Source: Deltaproteobacteria bacterium (GTDB taxonomy: Bacteria; Myxococcota_A; UBA9160; UBA4427). Taken from it: DNA of 64,000 bases. The stretch spans positions 1 through 64,000 of the forward strand of contig JAJDAN010000066.1 of the NCBI GenBank assembly GCA_029261855.1, given 5' to 3'. Below, one piece after another: positions 1-8,123 of this stretch (position 1 is its first letter; each line of letters starts with the position of its first letter). The notes below the pieces were generated by a model. It was not told where the DNA came from. It saw only the letters and a list, made by a program, of their open reading frames with translations, and ran no database searches. Both the position numbers and the translations under genes were made by a program.

Positions 1-909
1 CCACTCCATGATCTCGACGTCGGCTTCGACAGGGACGCGCTGGAGGCCGCGGGGGTTCGAGGAGCGGACGCGCTCCAGTTTCAAGGCCCGCTGAATGGTC
101 GCGCGGTAAGGGGTTCCCCTGTCCGTCTGCAACATGACTATGTTCCGTGACTGGTCGCAGCCCACCACACTAAAGGTCTTCCGTCGGTGCTTGAGAAGAT
201 CACCACGCTTGAACGGGCACCCCGGGGTGAAGACACCGGCCCCGAGCACGTTGTTATTCCGCCACGCCAAGGCTTCTTTTAACCCATTGAACAACCGCTC
301 ACGCGCACGGAACTCCCGGTCATGCCCACGACAAGCGGTCTGCCCGGTGCTCCAGCAGTAAGCGTGCACCATTTCGTGGAACAGCACGGCCCCCATGACC
401 TGAGCTGGGATCTGTGGCCCCTTCAACTGGCCGAAGATCGTGATCTGCGTGAACCCGTCGCGTGGACCGCCGCGGTAAGCGCGGAACACACCGTGTCTCG
501 ACACGGCCTCTGGCCCCCACTTGAGCGCGTCTACAACGATCGGGCGTTTGCCCAGGGCGGCCAGCTTGGTGAAGTAGGTCTTGTTCAAGAAGTCGAACAC
601 GGCCCTGAGGTTGTTTGGGACACCTTTCCACTCTGGAGACGACCTGAAGGACCCGGGGCTGGCCGTTGGCCGGGTGACCTTCTTCTTGGCCGCCCTTCTG
701 ACCGCCTTCTTCTTGGTGACCTTCTTGGCCACACGCTTCTTGGTAGCCTTCTTGACCACACGCTTCTTGGTAGCCTTCTTGGCCACGCGCTTCTTGGTAG
801 CCTTCTTGGCCACGCGCTTCTTGGTGGCCTTCTTGGCGACCTTCTTCTTGGCCTTCTTGGTGACCGTCTTCTTGCCGAAGACGTCTGGCAGATCGAAGAA
901 CCCTGTCAT
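1..909 (-). CDS. SprT-like zinc metalloprotease with Lys-rich N-terminus (3' end cut by window)
   Basis: The frame is open from an ATG at 909 to the window edge, giving 303 residues without a stop. Residues 1-12 are MTGFFDLPDVFG, followed by about 55 residues of Lys/Ala/Thr/Arg/Val repeats. The C-terminal part carries H178-E-M-V-H182 and a third His at 196 (C-R-G-H-D-R-E-F). This HExxH...H pattern fits the SprT/Spartan-like zinc peptidases, which cut proteins, including DNA-bound ones, although the family also contains uncharacterised phage members. The N-terminal peptide recurs in the next gene downstream in this window and in the kinase-like gene at 53463, so it looks like a shared targeting tag. 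The Lys-rich stretch probably binds DNA. The protease call rests on the motif only. Confidence 0.8.
   Translation of the reverse strand, partial: MTGFFDLPDVFGKKTVTKKAKKKVAKKATKKRVAKKATKKRVAKKATKKRVVKKATKKRVAKKVTKKKAVRRAAKKKVTRPTASPGSFRSSPEWKGVPNNLRAVFDFLNKTYFTKLAALGKRPIVVDALKWGPEAVSRHGVFRAYRGGPRDGFTQITIFGQLKGPQIPAQVMGAVLFHEMVHAYCWSTGQTACRGHDREFRARERLFNGLKEALAWRNNNVLGAGVFTPGCPFKRGDLLKHRRKTFSVVGCDQSRNIVMLQTDRGTPYRATIQRALKLERVRSSNPRGLQRVPVEADVEIMEW
722..829 (-). repeat. Four tandem 27-bp coding repeats (KKATKKRVA-type)
   Basis: Units start at 722, 749, 776 and 803 and differ by only one to three bases. Each encodes a nine-residue Lys-rich unit in the N-terminus of the SprT-like protein. Near-identity at DNA level suggests recent slippage expansion. 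Confidence 0.9.
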
Positions 910-917
910 GCGCCCTC

Positions 918-2591
918 CTAGGTCGGCCCAGCGTCTTCGCCAAATGCGCCAGCCGGCAGGTGCCAGGGGCGCTCAATCGGGGACTCACTCCACTGCTGGG
1001 ACAAGGCGATCGGGATCAGCCTGCGGTTGGCAAGCAGCGCCTCGAACGGCGTGGCGTCCTGCACGAACAGCGGCAGCGGCTTTCCCTTCCCCTTCACGTA
1101 GGGGAAGCGTCGGCGCAACAACTTCTTGCGCTCCTCTGGGCCCGCTGTCTCCAAGAGTGCCGCCAACTCCTCAGCCAGCAAGCCCTCTGTCTCCACAAAC
1201 AACTTCCAGCGCTTGGGGTCGATCGCGCGGATCGAGGCCCACATGGACTTCGACCCGAAGATACAGGTGAGACACGACAGCCGGCCCCAGCCCAGTCGAT
1301 ATGCAGGGTGTGGTCTGATCTGCCAGCGGGCGATAATGGCCCAGACGTCGATCTCGCACCAACGCAGGATCGGGCGCCAGCGCTCCACGTGCCGGTTGTG
1401 CGACCCGTGGCGCCCGGACCAGTCCCAGGTCACCCGACCGCAGGAGTCTGTACGCTTGGCCCACAGCGCCTCGAACTCGCGGAGCGGGTAGCCGGCTCGA
1501 GCTGCGGACTCCTCGGCGCGTTCACCGGAGACAACCAACACGCGCTTCCCGCGCAGGTCCGCCCGGTTGGCGAGGTGACTGCGCCCCACGTCGATCTTGG
1601 CCACCGACGAGCACCAGCGCCCGCCCTCGATCGAGCCCAACTTGGGCATGGAGCGGCGGGTCTGCGGCTTGCCGATCCCTCCGGTGTAGAGGATCCGCCC
1701 GTTGGGCAACTCGACCCCCATGGGGGCGGTGGCTTCGTCCTCCTTGAGCACCTCACCCATGAGGCCACCCTCGCGCCAGGAGAAGTAGAGGGGGATCTGG
1801 AGGCAGTCACAGACCGCGCGGCAGTAGTCCTCGGTCACGGGCCAGTCGAAGGCGTGCTGGGTCGCTCCGCCGAAGAACCAGGGCTTGCCGTCCACGGAGT
1901 GGTGCCAGGCCTCAATGGTCGTGCTGGGGTTCAGGCCAAGCGAGCGTGCGATCTCGATCACGTAGAGCAAGCAGGCCAGGCTGTCCTTCCCACCAGAGAA
2001 GAAGACGACGATCTTGCCCGCGCGGTGCCCAGCAATATCAGGGTCAACGAACCAGCGCAGATCCGGGTCTTTGTAGTTGTCGGGAATGGCGTTCTTGCGC
2101 TCCGCGGGCCCGATCGGTTTGTGGGCGGGGGGTGGGGGCGAGGGGACGTAGGGCTGCGGCCAGGCGTTGGGGATCTTGCCCTGGTCCCAGGCTCGAGCCT
2201 GGGCACGACGCGACGCCTCCTTCTGGGTCTTGTTCCCACCGCACTTCTCAGGGAACAGGAAGTCGCCGGCGAAGTCGCCTAGTTCAGGCGGCGTCGCGGG
2301 GCAGAGTTTGGCGCGCTTGGGGGAGGTCTTCTTGGCTTTCTTCTTGGCCTTCTTCTTGGAGGCGCGGCGCAGGGCGGATTCGCTGGCGTGCTGCCCTGGG
2401 CGGTCGGCGTCGCTCGTTGGGAGAGCGCAGGCGGTGCCGGGGACCTTCTTCTTCCTGACGATCTTCTTCTTCGTCTTCTTCTTGACGGTCTTGACCGGCG
2501 GTCGCTTGGGGACCTTCTTGACGACCTTCTTCTTGGCCTTCTTCTTGGACCCAGAGCCAAACACGTCAGGGAGATCGAAGAACCCGGCCAC
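918..2591 (-). CDS. PAPS reductase-like PP-loop protein with Lys-rich N-terminus
   Basis: The 557-residue protein begins MAGFFDLPDVFG, then has a Lys/Arg-rich region to about residue 95. The PP-loop SGGKDS lies at 199-204. RWCSS (325-329), SGERAEES (355-362) and a C-x2-C pair (C440, C443) follow, which resembles the PAPS reductase/DndC family rather than QueC. Such proteins activate a substrate with ATP, and DndC relatives bind an iron-sulfur cluster and insert sulfur into DNA. No other dnd gene is visible, so phosphorothioation is not supported by context. The tag and basic tail match the SprT-like neighbour 8 bp downstream, suggesting both go to the same place, perhaps virion DNA. The fold is well supported; the substrate is unknown. 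Confidence 0.85.
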   Translation of the reverse strand: MAGFFDLPDVFGSGSKKKAKKKVVKKVPKRPPVKTVKKKTKKKIVRKKKVPGTACALPTSDADRPGQHASESALRRASKKKAKKKAKKTSPKRAKLCPATPPELGDFAGDFLFPEKCGGNKTQKEASRRAQARAWDQGKIPNAWPQPYVPSPPPPAHKPIGPAERKNAIPDNYKDPDLRWFVDPDIAGHRAGKIVVFFSGGKDSLACLLYVIEIARSLGLNPSTTIEAWHHSVDGKPWFFGGATQHAFDWPVTEDYCRAVCDCLQIPLYFSWREGGLMGEVLKEDEATAPMGVELPNGRILYTGGIGKPQTRRSMPKLGSIEGGRWCSSVAKIDVGRSHLANRADLRGKRVLVVSGERAEESAARAGYPLREFEALWAKRTDSCGRVTWDWSGRHGSHNRHVERWRPILRWCEIDVWAIIARWQIRPHPAYRLGWGRLSCLTCIFGSKSMWASIRAIDPKRWKLFVETEGLLAEELAALLETAGPEERKKLLRRRFPYVKGKGKPLPLFVQDATPFEALLANRRLIPIALSQQWSESPIERPWHLPAGAFGEDAGPT

Positions 2592-2594
2592 TAC

Positions 2595-3695
2595 TCACCA
2601 CTTTCCAAGGGGCAAGTCTGAGTATCCCACGTCGTCCTGGAGACGTCTGGCGAAGAAGATCGGCGCCTCGTCGGTGTGCTGGACCAGGCCCTGGGCCACC
2701 AGGTTCCACAAGGCCACGTTGGCTGTGCGACCGAGCTGCGCAGCCGCGTCGGAGCGGCCTTGGCTGATCTTGATCACTAGGCCGTTGAAGGTCATGGGAG
2801 GACCCTGGCGAAGTGCGTGAGCCAGGGCGGGCTCCCAGACGCTCGAGTCGGCCTGGGCGAGCTGCGCCCAGCGACGAGCGCCGGCGGTGGTCTTCCTGAC
2901 GCGCCTCGGGTCCGGGTCAGCGTCCGAACCTATAACCTGGTCCCAGCGCAGGTTGCTAGTGAGGGGGTGGATCCTCCACCAGGATCCAGTGCGCCACTGA
3001 GCGCCTCGGTAGGACTCGGACTGGCCTTGAGTGGTAGGGAGTGGGAGAGGGGCGGACCAACCGCGCACGCGGCCCGAGGAGCGTCCCATGCCGGTCTGGG
3101 CTGCGTGGAGTTCCTCCTCGGACTCGACGTGCTGCTGCCACCAGGGGTCGTCAGAGGGAGGGTTGGTGCTGGACTCGACCTGCACGGAGACCTTGCCGTC
3201 TCGGATCATGCGCGCCAGCCCGAGCAGGCTGTGTTCGCCCCACCCGGACCTAGATCCGGTATGCACCAACCACATGCGACTGGTGATCCCTGCATGCGTG
3301 CCAGGGGGCGTGACGTCCCTGACGGCGATCTTGGGGACGAGAGCTGGCCCGCTGCGCCCAAACGGGTGTTCAAACAACGGCGCCGACGGCTTCTTGTCCC
3401 AGCCCACCAGGACCACCTGCACGCCTGCACGCTGCGCCTCATGCAGCAACCTCTGCCAAGGGCGTGGATCCTGTGCGCCACGGTTCACTTCACGGAGAAG
3501 CGACTGAATGCCAACCTCAGCGCGAGGGTTCTCCTCTACCTCGCGCCGCTCCTTCAACTCGCGCAACTGGCGCCGCTGCTCTGCCAGGCACTCGGGGCAG
3601 ATCCCGTGGGAAACCAACGAGCCAGGCGCCCCCTCTTGGAGCACGGCGTCGCACCAAGCGCACTCGACACGGAGGTTGGGATCACGTTCGGTCAT
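2595..3695 (-). CDS. Zinc-finger protein with a phage repeat module, function unknown
   Basis: The 366-residue protein opens with C12-x2-C15...H30...C33-x2-C36, a likely zinc site. Residues around 65-105 (LLREVNRGAQDPRPWQRLLH) resemble helical modules repeated in the 808-residue protein at 50596, where each module has a helix, a tryptophan and a VVALR/VAIVLR-type strand. The C-terminus ends GYSDLPLGKW, close to the GAFDLPDLGSW end of the protein at 4319-6115. The gene sits 3 bp from the PP-loop gene and the next gene upstream, inside one minus-strand operon. I do not recognise the overall family. Confidence 0.75.
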   Translation of the reverse strand: MTERDPNLRVECAWCDAVLQEGAPGSLVSHGICPECLAEQRRQLRELKERREVEENPRAEVGIQSLLREVNRGAQDPRPWQRLLHEAQRAGVQVVLVGWDKKPSAPLFEHPFGRSGPALVPKIAVRDVTPPGTHAGITSRMWLVHTGSRSGWGEHSLLGLARMIRDGKVSVQVESSTNPPSDDPWWQQHVESEEELHAAQTGMGRSSGRVRGWSAPLPLPTTQGQSESYRGAQWRTGSWWRIHPLTSNLRWDQVIGSDADPDPRRVRKTTAGARRWAQLAQADSSVWEPALAHALRQGPPMTFNGLVIKISQGRSDAAAQLGRTANVALWNLVAQGLVQHTDEAPIFFARRLQDDVGYSDLPLGKW

Positions 3696-3698
3696 GCG

Positions 3699-4319
3699 CT
3701 AGACCTCGTCCGAGGCAGTGCGTACCCACTGGATAGTGCCTAGTTGCAAGTACCCGTCCACGTCCTTTACAACGCGCCCCACCCCTTGTTCCTGAATCAC
3801 CGGAGCGTCTACCCAGAAAGAGTGCGCTGGATCAGTCTCTCGAACGTGGGCATGGGCCTCCTGGCGAATCCCGCGCCAGGGCGCGAGCAGTTCGACCTGC
3901 CAGATCGGAATGAACCCACGCTCACCAGGCGGCGCGCCACCATACTGGCGCTGCACTAGGTAGGGGTCTTGATCCTCCGCATACTGCACGAGGTAGGGTC
4001 CGTCAGTGAAGTACTCAGTCCCAACCTCACCGTCTTCGTCCTGCACGTCGAGGTTCACACCAGGCGTCACAATGGGCTCGCCGGACATGAACGCTTCAAG
4101 ATCGAAGTTGAGTTCGGAGATCGCCTCCCTCCACCGCCGCAACGGCGTCCACTGCGGCCACTGGACCCACTCGCCCGTGGCGAGCATGTCGCGCAAGACC
4201 ACGTTGCGAGCTGCAGTCTGCAGCCCGGCCTGGGTCAGAGCGTGGAACAACTCCGGGACCACTGTGTGGTCACCGGACTCGAACCTCCGCTGCAGGGCGC
4301 GGATCCTGCGATCGCTCAC
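3699..4319 (-). CDS. Hypothetical protein, start chosen at GTG
   Basis: About 206 residues starting VSDRRIRALQRRFESGD. I chose GTG at 4319 because it overlaps the upstream stop as TAGTG and has AGGGAG six bases before it; the TTG at 4325 would abut the ribosome site. The N-terminal helix (RALQRRFESGD..VVPELFHALTQAG) resembles the helical modules in the neighbouring 2595-3695 product and in the 50596 product. The rest is acidic with aromatic residues and no recognised motif. It is translationally coupled to the transglycosylase-like gene. Confidence 0.7.
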   Translation of the reverse strand: MSDRRIRALQRRFESGDHTVVPELFHALTQAGLQTAARNVVLRDMLATGEWVQWPQWTPLRRWREAISELNFDLEAFMSGEPIVTPGVNLDVQDEDGEVGTEYFTDGPYLVQYAEDQDPYLVQRQYGGAPPGERGFIPIWQVELLAPWRGIRQEAHAHVRETDPAHSFWVDAPVIQEQGVGRVVKDVDGYLQLGTIQWVRTASDEV

Positions 4320-6115
4320 TACCAACTCCCTAGATCAGGCAGGTCGAAGGCACCTGGCTCACGCCGTTGCCGCCGTGGCTCTGTCCGCAGAACGCGTTTC
4401 TTGGCCACGCGCTTCTTCTTGGGAAACATGACCTCCTCAACAGCCGTCTCGATCCCAGGGATCTCACGCCGCATGTCGGCCAGACTCCCGCGGCGCCAGG
4501 CGCGCAAGATCCCCTCGCGCTTCACCAGGGCCGAGTAGTAGGCGCCGAGGAACCTGGCCCACTGGTCGTCAAGCCACGCCTCGAGCGCGGGATCCTCACC
4601 GCGCTGGTAGAAGAACTCACCGGGATCGCTCAAAAGCAACTTGCGCTGAGCTGCGCTCAAGCCACCGCGCTGGGTCTGGAGAAAGTCGGCGAGATCACGA
4701 CGGTAGGCGCGGGGCAGCCAGAAACTGGCCTCTTCGTAGATATGGTCCGTGTAGTCGGGAACGGCCTCCTTGCTCCACCCCCGCTCGGTGACCCAGTCCT
4801 CCATGGTGCCCGAGCCGCGAAAGCTCTTCTGGAAGGCCTCGTGCATGACGGGGTAACGCACGAGATCCTGGGCGTAGGTGTAGATCTGAGGCTCGACCCC
4901 CAGGAACCCGCGCCCGACACCACGGGTGATCAGCACGGAGTCGAAGATCACACGCAGGTCTGGCCGCGCCTTCTTGACCGCGTCGTAGGCCGCCTCGACG
5001 CGCCCAGGGCCGATCCCCAGGAGGTGGATCATGCGCAGCCCCTTGGCGCGCTTCACGAACTCGACCAGTTCGGGGATCTTGGCTGCCTTGGCCTGCATGG
5101 GCATGGCGCCCACGATCTTGCTGGCCGGGACGCCAGCTCGACGCAGTTTGGCGACCTCGGCGTTCCAGAACTTCCAGCGTGGAGTCGCGCCCCCCTGGGC
5201 GACGAGGAGGAGGTTGGCCTTGCGCTTCTTGGCCAAGCCCACGAGCGTAGGCATGAACTTCGCCAGGCGCCGCGCGGTCTCCCGCTGGTCACCGATCTTG
5301 TCGGGGGCCACGAGGTAGGCGTCCTGGCGATAGGCCTTGGCGATCTGGTCGTAGACACCAAGAACCCCGGACCAGTCCGCGTCGCTGATCGGGCGCTGCT
5401 TGGTGAACTCCTCGTAGGCGCCTGAGTCCACGAACACAGGTGTTCCACGCCCGGCTAGCTGAGACAGCGCCAGCAGGCAGTCCGGTCCGCAGTCCTGAGC
5501 CTGGACGCCGACCCCGAAGCCACCGTGCTGCTCGGCGAGGCGCGCGAACCCGAAGATCTCACCAGGCGAGCCTTGGGCCCCCGAGCCGAAGTAGATCGAC
5601 CCTCGCGGAATGTAGAGGTCCTGGGGGCGGAAGGGTTGCGGTAGCCTCGGGGACTTCTCCTTCTGCGCGCGGAGGTCTCGAGCCCACCGCTCTACCGACG
5701 ACGGGGGGACGTGGTACTTGAAGGCGATCTCGCCCAGGGTGGGCAATTGTGTCCGCAGGTGAGACTGCACGTCCTTGAGGCGGAGCCTGGCCTGGTCCAC
5801 GAGCCACTGGTAGACGGCCTTGGTGGCGTCAGGCGGGGCCTTGATCCCGCCTCGCTTCTTCTTCACCAGCGGCGGCACCGGGCCCTCGGTGCGCTTCGAC
5901 GGCACGTTAGCTGCCACTGCGCGGCCAAAGACGAGCCCTAGGCGCTGGGCGTTGTGCCAGTGCCGTGTCGGTGGCAACTTGCCCTCAGGAACAGGGACGC
6001 CCTCAAGGGCCGGGTGCTGACGCCAGGGGTTTCCTGGGTTGGTCCGCGACCAGGGCAACGCGCTGTACAGTGGCCCGGCGCCGTAGTACACAGGGACTAC
6101 TGGCGCCGGGGCCAC
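4319..6115 (-). CDS. DpdA-like tRNA-guanine transglycosylase family protein (DNA 7-deazaguanine insertion candidate)
   Basis: A 598-residue protein with a GTG start. Residues 225-400 hold the TGT-superfamily signatures: VDSGAY (D230), PDKIGD (271-276), VAQGG (305-309), GAMPM (336-340), HLLGIGPGR (364-372) and FDSVLITR (391-398), the last matching the FDCVLPTR nucleophile loop of bacterial Tgt. Phage DpdA enzymes exchange guanine in DNA for 7-deazaguanines, so this is the likely role. There is an extra N-terminal region of about 165 residues with a possible HTH (GEIAFKYHVPPSSVERW), and the C-terminus is basic and ends GAFDLPDLGSW. No preQ0 synthesis genes (folE, queC, queD, queE) are visible, so the modified base would come from the host or from elsewhere in the genome. 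Confidence 0.85.
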   Translation of the reverse strand: MAPAPVVPVYYGAGPLYSALPWSRTNPGNPWRQHPALEGVPVPEGKLPPTRHWHNAQRLGLVFGRAVAANVPSKRTEGPVPPLVKKKRGGIKAPPDATKAVYQWLVDQARLRLKDVQSHLRTQLPTLGEIAFKYHVPPSSVERWARDLRAQKEKSPRLPQPFRPQDLYIPRGSIYFGSGAQGSPGEIFGFARLAEQHGGFGVGVQAQDCGPDCLLALSQLAGRGTPVFVDSGAYEEFTKQRPISDADWSGVLGVYDQIAKAYRQDAYLVAPDKIGDQRETARRLAKFMPTLVGLAKKRKANLLLVAQGGATPRWKFWNAEVAKLRRAGVPASKIVGAMPMQAKAAKIPELVEFVKRAKGLRMIHLLGIGPGRVEAAYDAVKKARPDLRVIFDSVLITRGVGRGFLGVEPQIYTYAQDLVRYPVMHEAFQKSFRGSGTMEDWVTERGWSKEAVPDYTDHIYEEASFWLPRAYRRDLADFLQTQRGGLSAAQRKLLLSDPGEFFYQRGEDPALEAWLDDQWARFLGAYYSALVKREGILRAWRRGSLADMRREIPGIETAVEEVMFPKKKRVAKKRVLRTEPRRQRREPGAFDLPDLGSW

Positions 6116-6120
6116 AGCGC

Positions 6121-6615
6121 TTAGGAGCCGGTCTTGGACGCCACCCCGGCGGGCGTCTCAGCGGGCGTCTCGGCAGGCGTCTCAGCCTCCTGAGGCGCCT
6201 CGGGAACGACAGGCGCCGCTGGCGCCACGGCGGCCATGTAGGTGTAGCACCCGTCGTCCCCAGCCAGGTAGTTGGTCTCGCCCTCAGGCAGGCCCAGCGC
6301 CTTGCAGAGGTTCGTGCTCTCCGCGACCTCGGCCCGGTTCAAGGCGTCCATGAGCTGGGCCATGAGGTCGGTGACCTCAGCCTCGAGGGCTGCGATCCGG
6401 TTCGCCGCCGCCAGCGCGAGCTTCTGGTGCTTCTCCTGCAGCGCCTTGAGGGCGTTGTTCTTGTGCTGCACCACCTGCTTGGCGGACATGAGCTTCACGC
6501 CCAGAGTCTGCTCACGGGAGAGCTTGACCTTCTGTGGCTGCGCGGGCCCAGGCGCCGCCGGCGTCTCGGCGGCGCCGTTCGTCGGCTTGGTGTCCTTGAG
6601 TCGGTTCTGCTTCAT
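6121..6615 (-). CDS. Coiled-coil protein with Pro/Ala-rich ends
   Basis: 164 residues. The middle (about 30-105) is helical with heptad-like Leu/Ala spacing and reads as a coiled coil. The ends are Pro/Ala/Glu-rich, with repeated TPAE units near the C-terminus. It lies between the transglycosylase-like gene and the fibre genes. An ATG start follows a GGAGATC ribosome site. A small structural or chaperone-like role is possible; no family is recognised. Confidence 0.75.
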   Translation of the reverse strand: MKQNRLKDTKPTNGAAETPAAPGPAQPQKVKLSREQTLGVKLMSAKQVVQHKNNALKALQEKHQKLALAAANRIAALEAEVTDLMAQLMDALNRAEVAESTNLCKALGLPEGETNYLAGDDGCYTYMAAVAPAAPVVPEAPQEAETPAETPAETPAGVASKTGS

Positions 6616-6639
6616 GTGTTGATCTCCTGTGTCGGCAGT

Positions 6640-8121
6640 TTAGCCGATCACTCCCTTGGCCTGAAGATCAGCGATCAGGGCTGCAAGCACGTTGTTGTTG
6701 TTGAGCGTGGTGGCGCTGGCGCTGGCGAGCAGCGTGCGATCCTCGACCACAGTCGCGGTGCGCGTGTAGGCCGCCGAGAGTGCAACCGCCAGGCCGTGGA
6801 GACCAGCAAGGCCTGCCGCTCGGCCCACGGAGACTGAACTGGCGTTCGTCCCGCCGATCGTGATCACGCCGGTGGTCCCGGACGTGACGGCACCGGAGTC
6901 GATCGACACCGCGCCAGAGTTGCCCGACGTCGCGCCGCCGTTGCCGGAGACGATCGTGACCGCGCCGCCGGTTCCAGTGGCCCCGGCCAGTCCAGCCTGG
7001 ACCAATGCCTCACCACCCGCCGCGGTTCCTGAGCCAGAACCGGCGATCACGCGGGCTGTGCCGCCTGCGCTGTTCCCAGCCGTGGCATTTCCGCCGACGA
7101 TTTGGGCTCGCCCGCCCGCGCCCGAGGTACCTCCACCGGCGCCGCCGATCAGATCAGCAACACCTCCAGGGCCTGTGCCACCACCTGCGCCGCCGGTGAT
7201 CTGAACGTCACCGCCTCCGCTGGCAGCTCCGGCGCCTCCCACCAGAGTCAAGGCGCCGGAGACCCCAGAACCAGTGGAGGCCCCACCAGTGATCGAGACC
7301 GCCCCACCGGACCGGTTCGTGCCCGCGCCTGCCGCGCCGAAGATCGAAACCGCGCCGCCGTCGCCCTCGGTGGGGGCGCCCGAGGAGATAGTCACGGCGC
7401 CTGAGTTGCCGCTGGTCGCGCCGCCGGCGCCCGAGGTGATTGTGGCTGTGCCACCCGCACCAGTGCCGGCAGCCGCCCCTCCTGCGAGTGAGACACCGCC
7501 GCCAACCGCGGTCCCGGTACTAGATCCCGCGGTCACGGTGACTGCGCCGCCGGCTCGGTTCGTGCCCGAACCCGCTGCGCCCTGAATGGTGACCGAGGCA
7601 CCATTTCCGTCGACCGACGGGCCGGCAGAGACGGTGACGGTTCCGCCGACTCCAGTGGCTCCGGCGTTTCCACCGCGAACGGTTACTGGGCCTCCAGCCC
7701 CAGCGCCGTCACCGAAGCCACCCCGGACGTCGATCGCGCCGCCGGCGGCGCCTGACGCCGCCAAAGCAGTGCCCGAGCGGATCGTTGTGGTGTGGCCCGC
7801 CCCCACCAGGCTGGTGCCTCCACCTACCTGGAGCGTGGTGCAAGCCGCGTCGGCCCACAGCGTACGAGTGGGCAGCGTGGACTCGATCCGAGGGATCAGA
7901 GCCTCGTCCGTGGACTCACGGAGAACCTGAGGAGCAGCAGCGGGACCAACACGGTAGAGAACGACTTGGGCCATAGTGACCTCCAACTGGTCCTCAAGAA
8001 CGGGACCTGCGTATGCGGCAGCCTGAGTTGAAACGGAATCCTCGAGAACCGGGCCAGCGTAGGCCGCCGGCAAGTTCTCGACTGGGACCTCAAGCGAGGG
8101 CCCAGCGCTTGGCGCTGTCAT
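6640..8121 (-). CDS. Glycine-repeat fibre or adhesin protein
   Basis: 493 residues. Residues about 110-430 are repeats of 15-18 residues built on GGxVxIxxG (for example GGAVTISSGAPTEGD). They could form a beta-solenoid or a polyglycine-II bundle such as that in phage S16 Gp38. The C-terminus (SVSVGRAAGLAGLHGLAVAL, then a helix ending DLQAKGVIG) is not repetitive. The N-terminus repeats AAYAGPVLED twice. A second ATG at 7974 has a stronger ribosome site (GGAGGT four bases before it), so a form lacking the first 49 residues may also be made. The repeats match those of the 1,234-residue protein at 11409. Confidence 0.85.
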   Translation of the reverse strand: MTAPSAGPSLEVPVENLPAAYAGPVLEDSVSTQAAAYAGPVLEDQLEVTMAQVVLYRVGPAAAPQVLRESTDEALIPRIESTLPTRTLWADAACTTLQVGGGTSLVGAGHTTTIRSGTALAASGAAGGAIDVRGGFGDGAGAGGPVTVRGGNAGATGVGGTVTVSAGPSVDGNGASVTIQGAAGSGTNRAGGAVTVTAGSSTGTAVGGGVSLAGGAAAGTGAGGTATITSGAGGATSGNSGAVTISSGAPTEGDGGAVSIFGAAGAGTNRSGGAVSITGGASTGSGVSGALTLVGGAGAASGGGDVQITGGAGGGTGPGGVADLIGGAGGGTSGAGGRAQIVGGNATAGNSAGGTARVIAGSGSGTAAGGEALVQAGLAGATGTGGAVTIVSGNGGATSGNSGAVSIDSGAVTSGTTGVITIGGTNASSVSVGRAAGLAGLHGLAVALSAAYTRTATVVEDRTLLASASATTLNNNNVLAALIADLQAKGVIG

Positions 8122-8123
8122 AG

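Noticed and set aside
722-829. CRISPR-like regular repeats
   Set aside because: The 27-bp units are contiguous, coding and without spacers.
918-2591. QueC assignment for the SGGKDS protein
   Set aside because: SGGKDS with the paired CxxC region and the SGERAEES motif fits the PAPS reductase/DndC group better.
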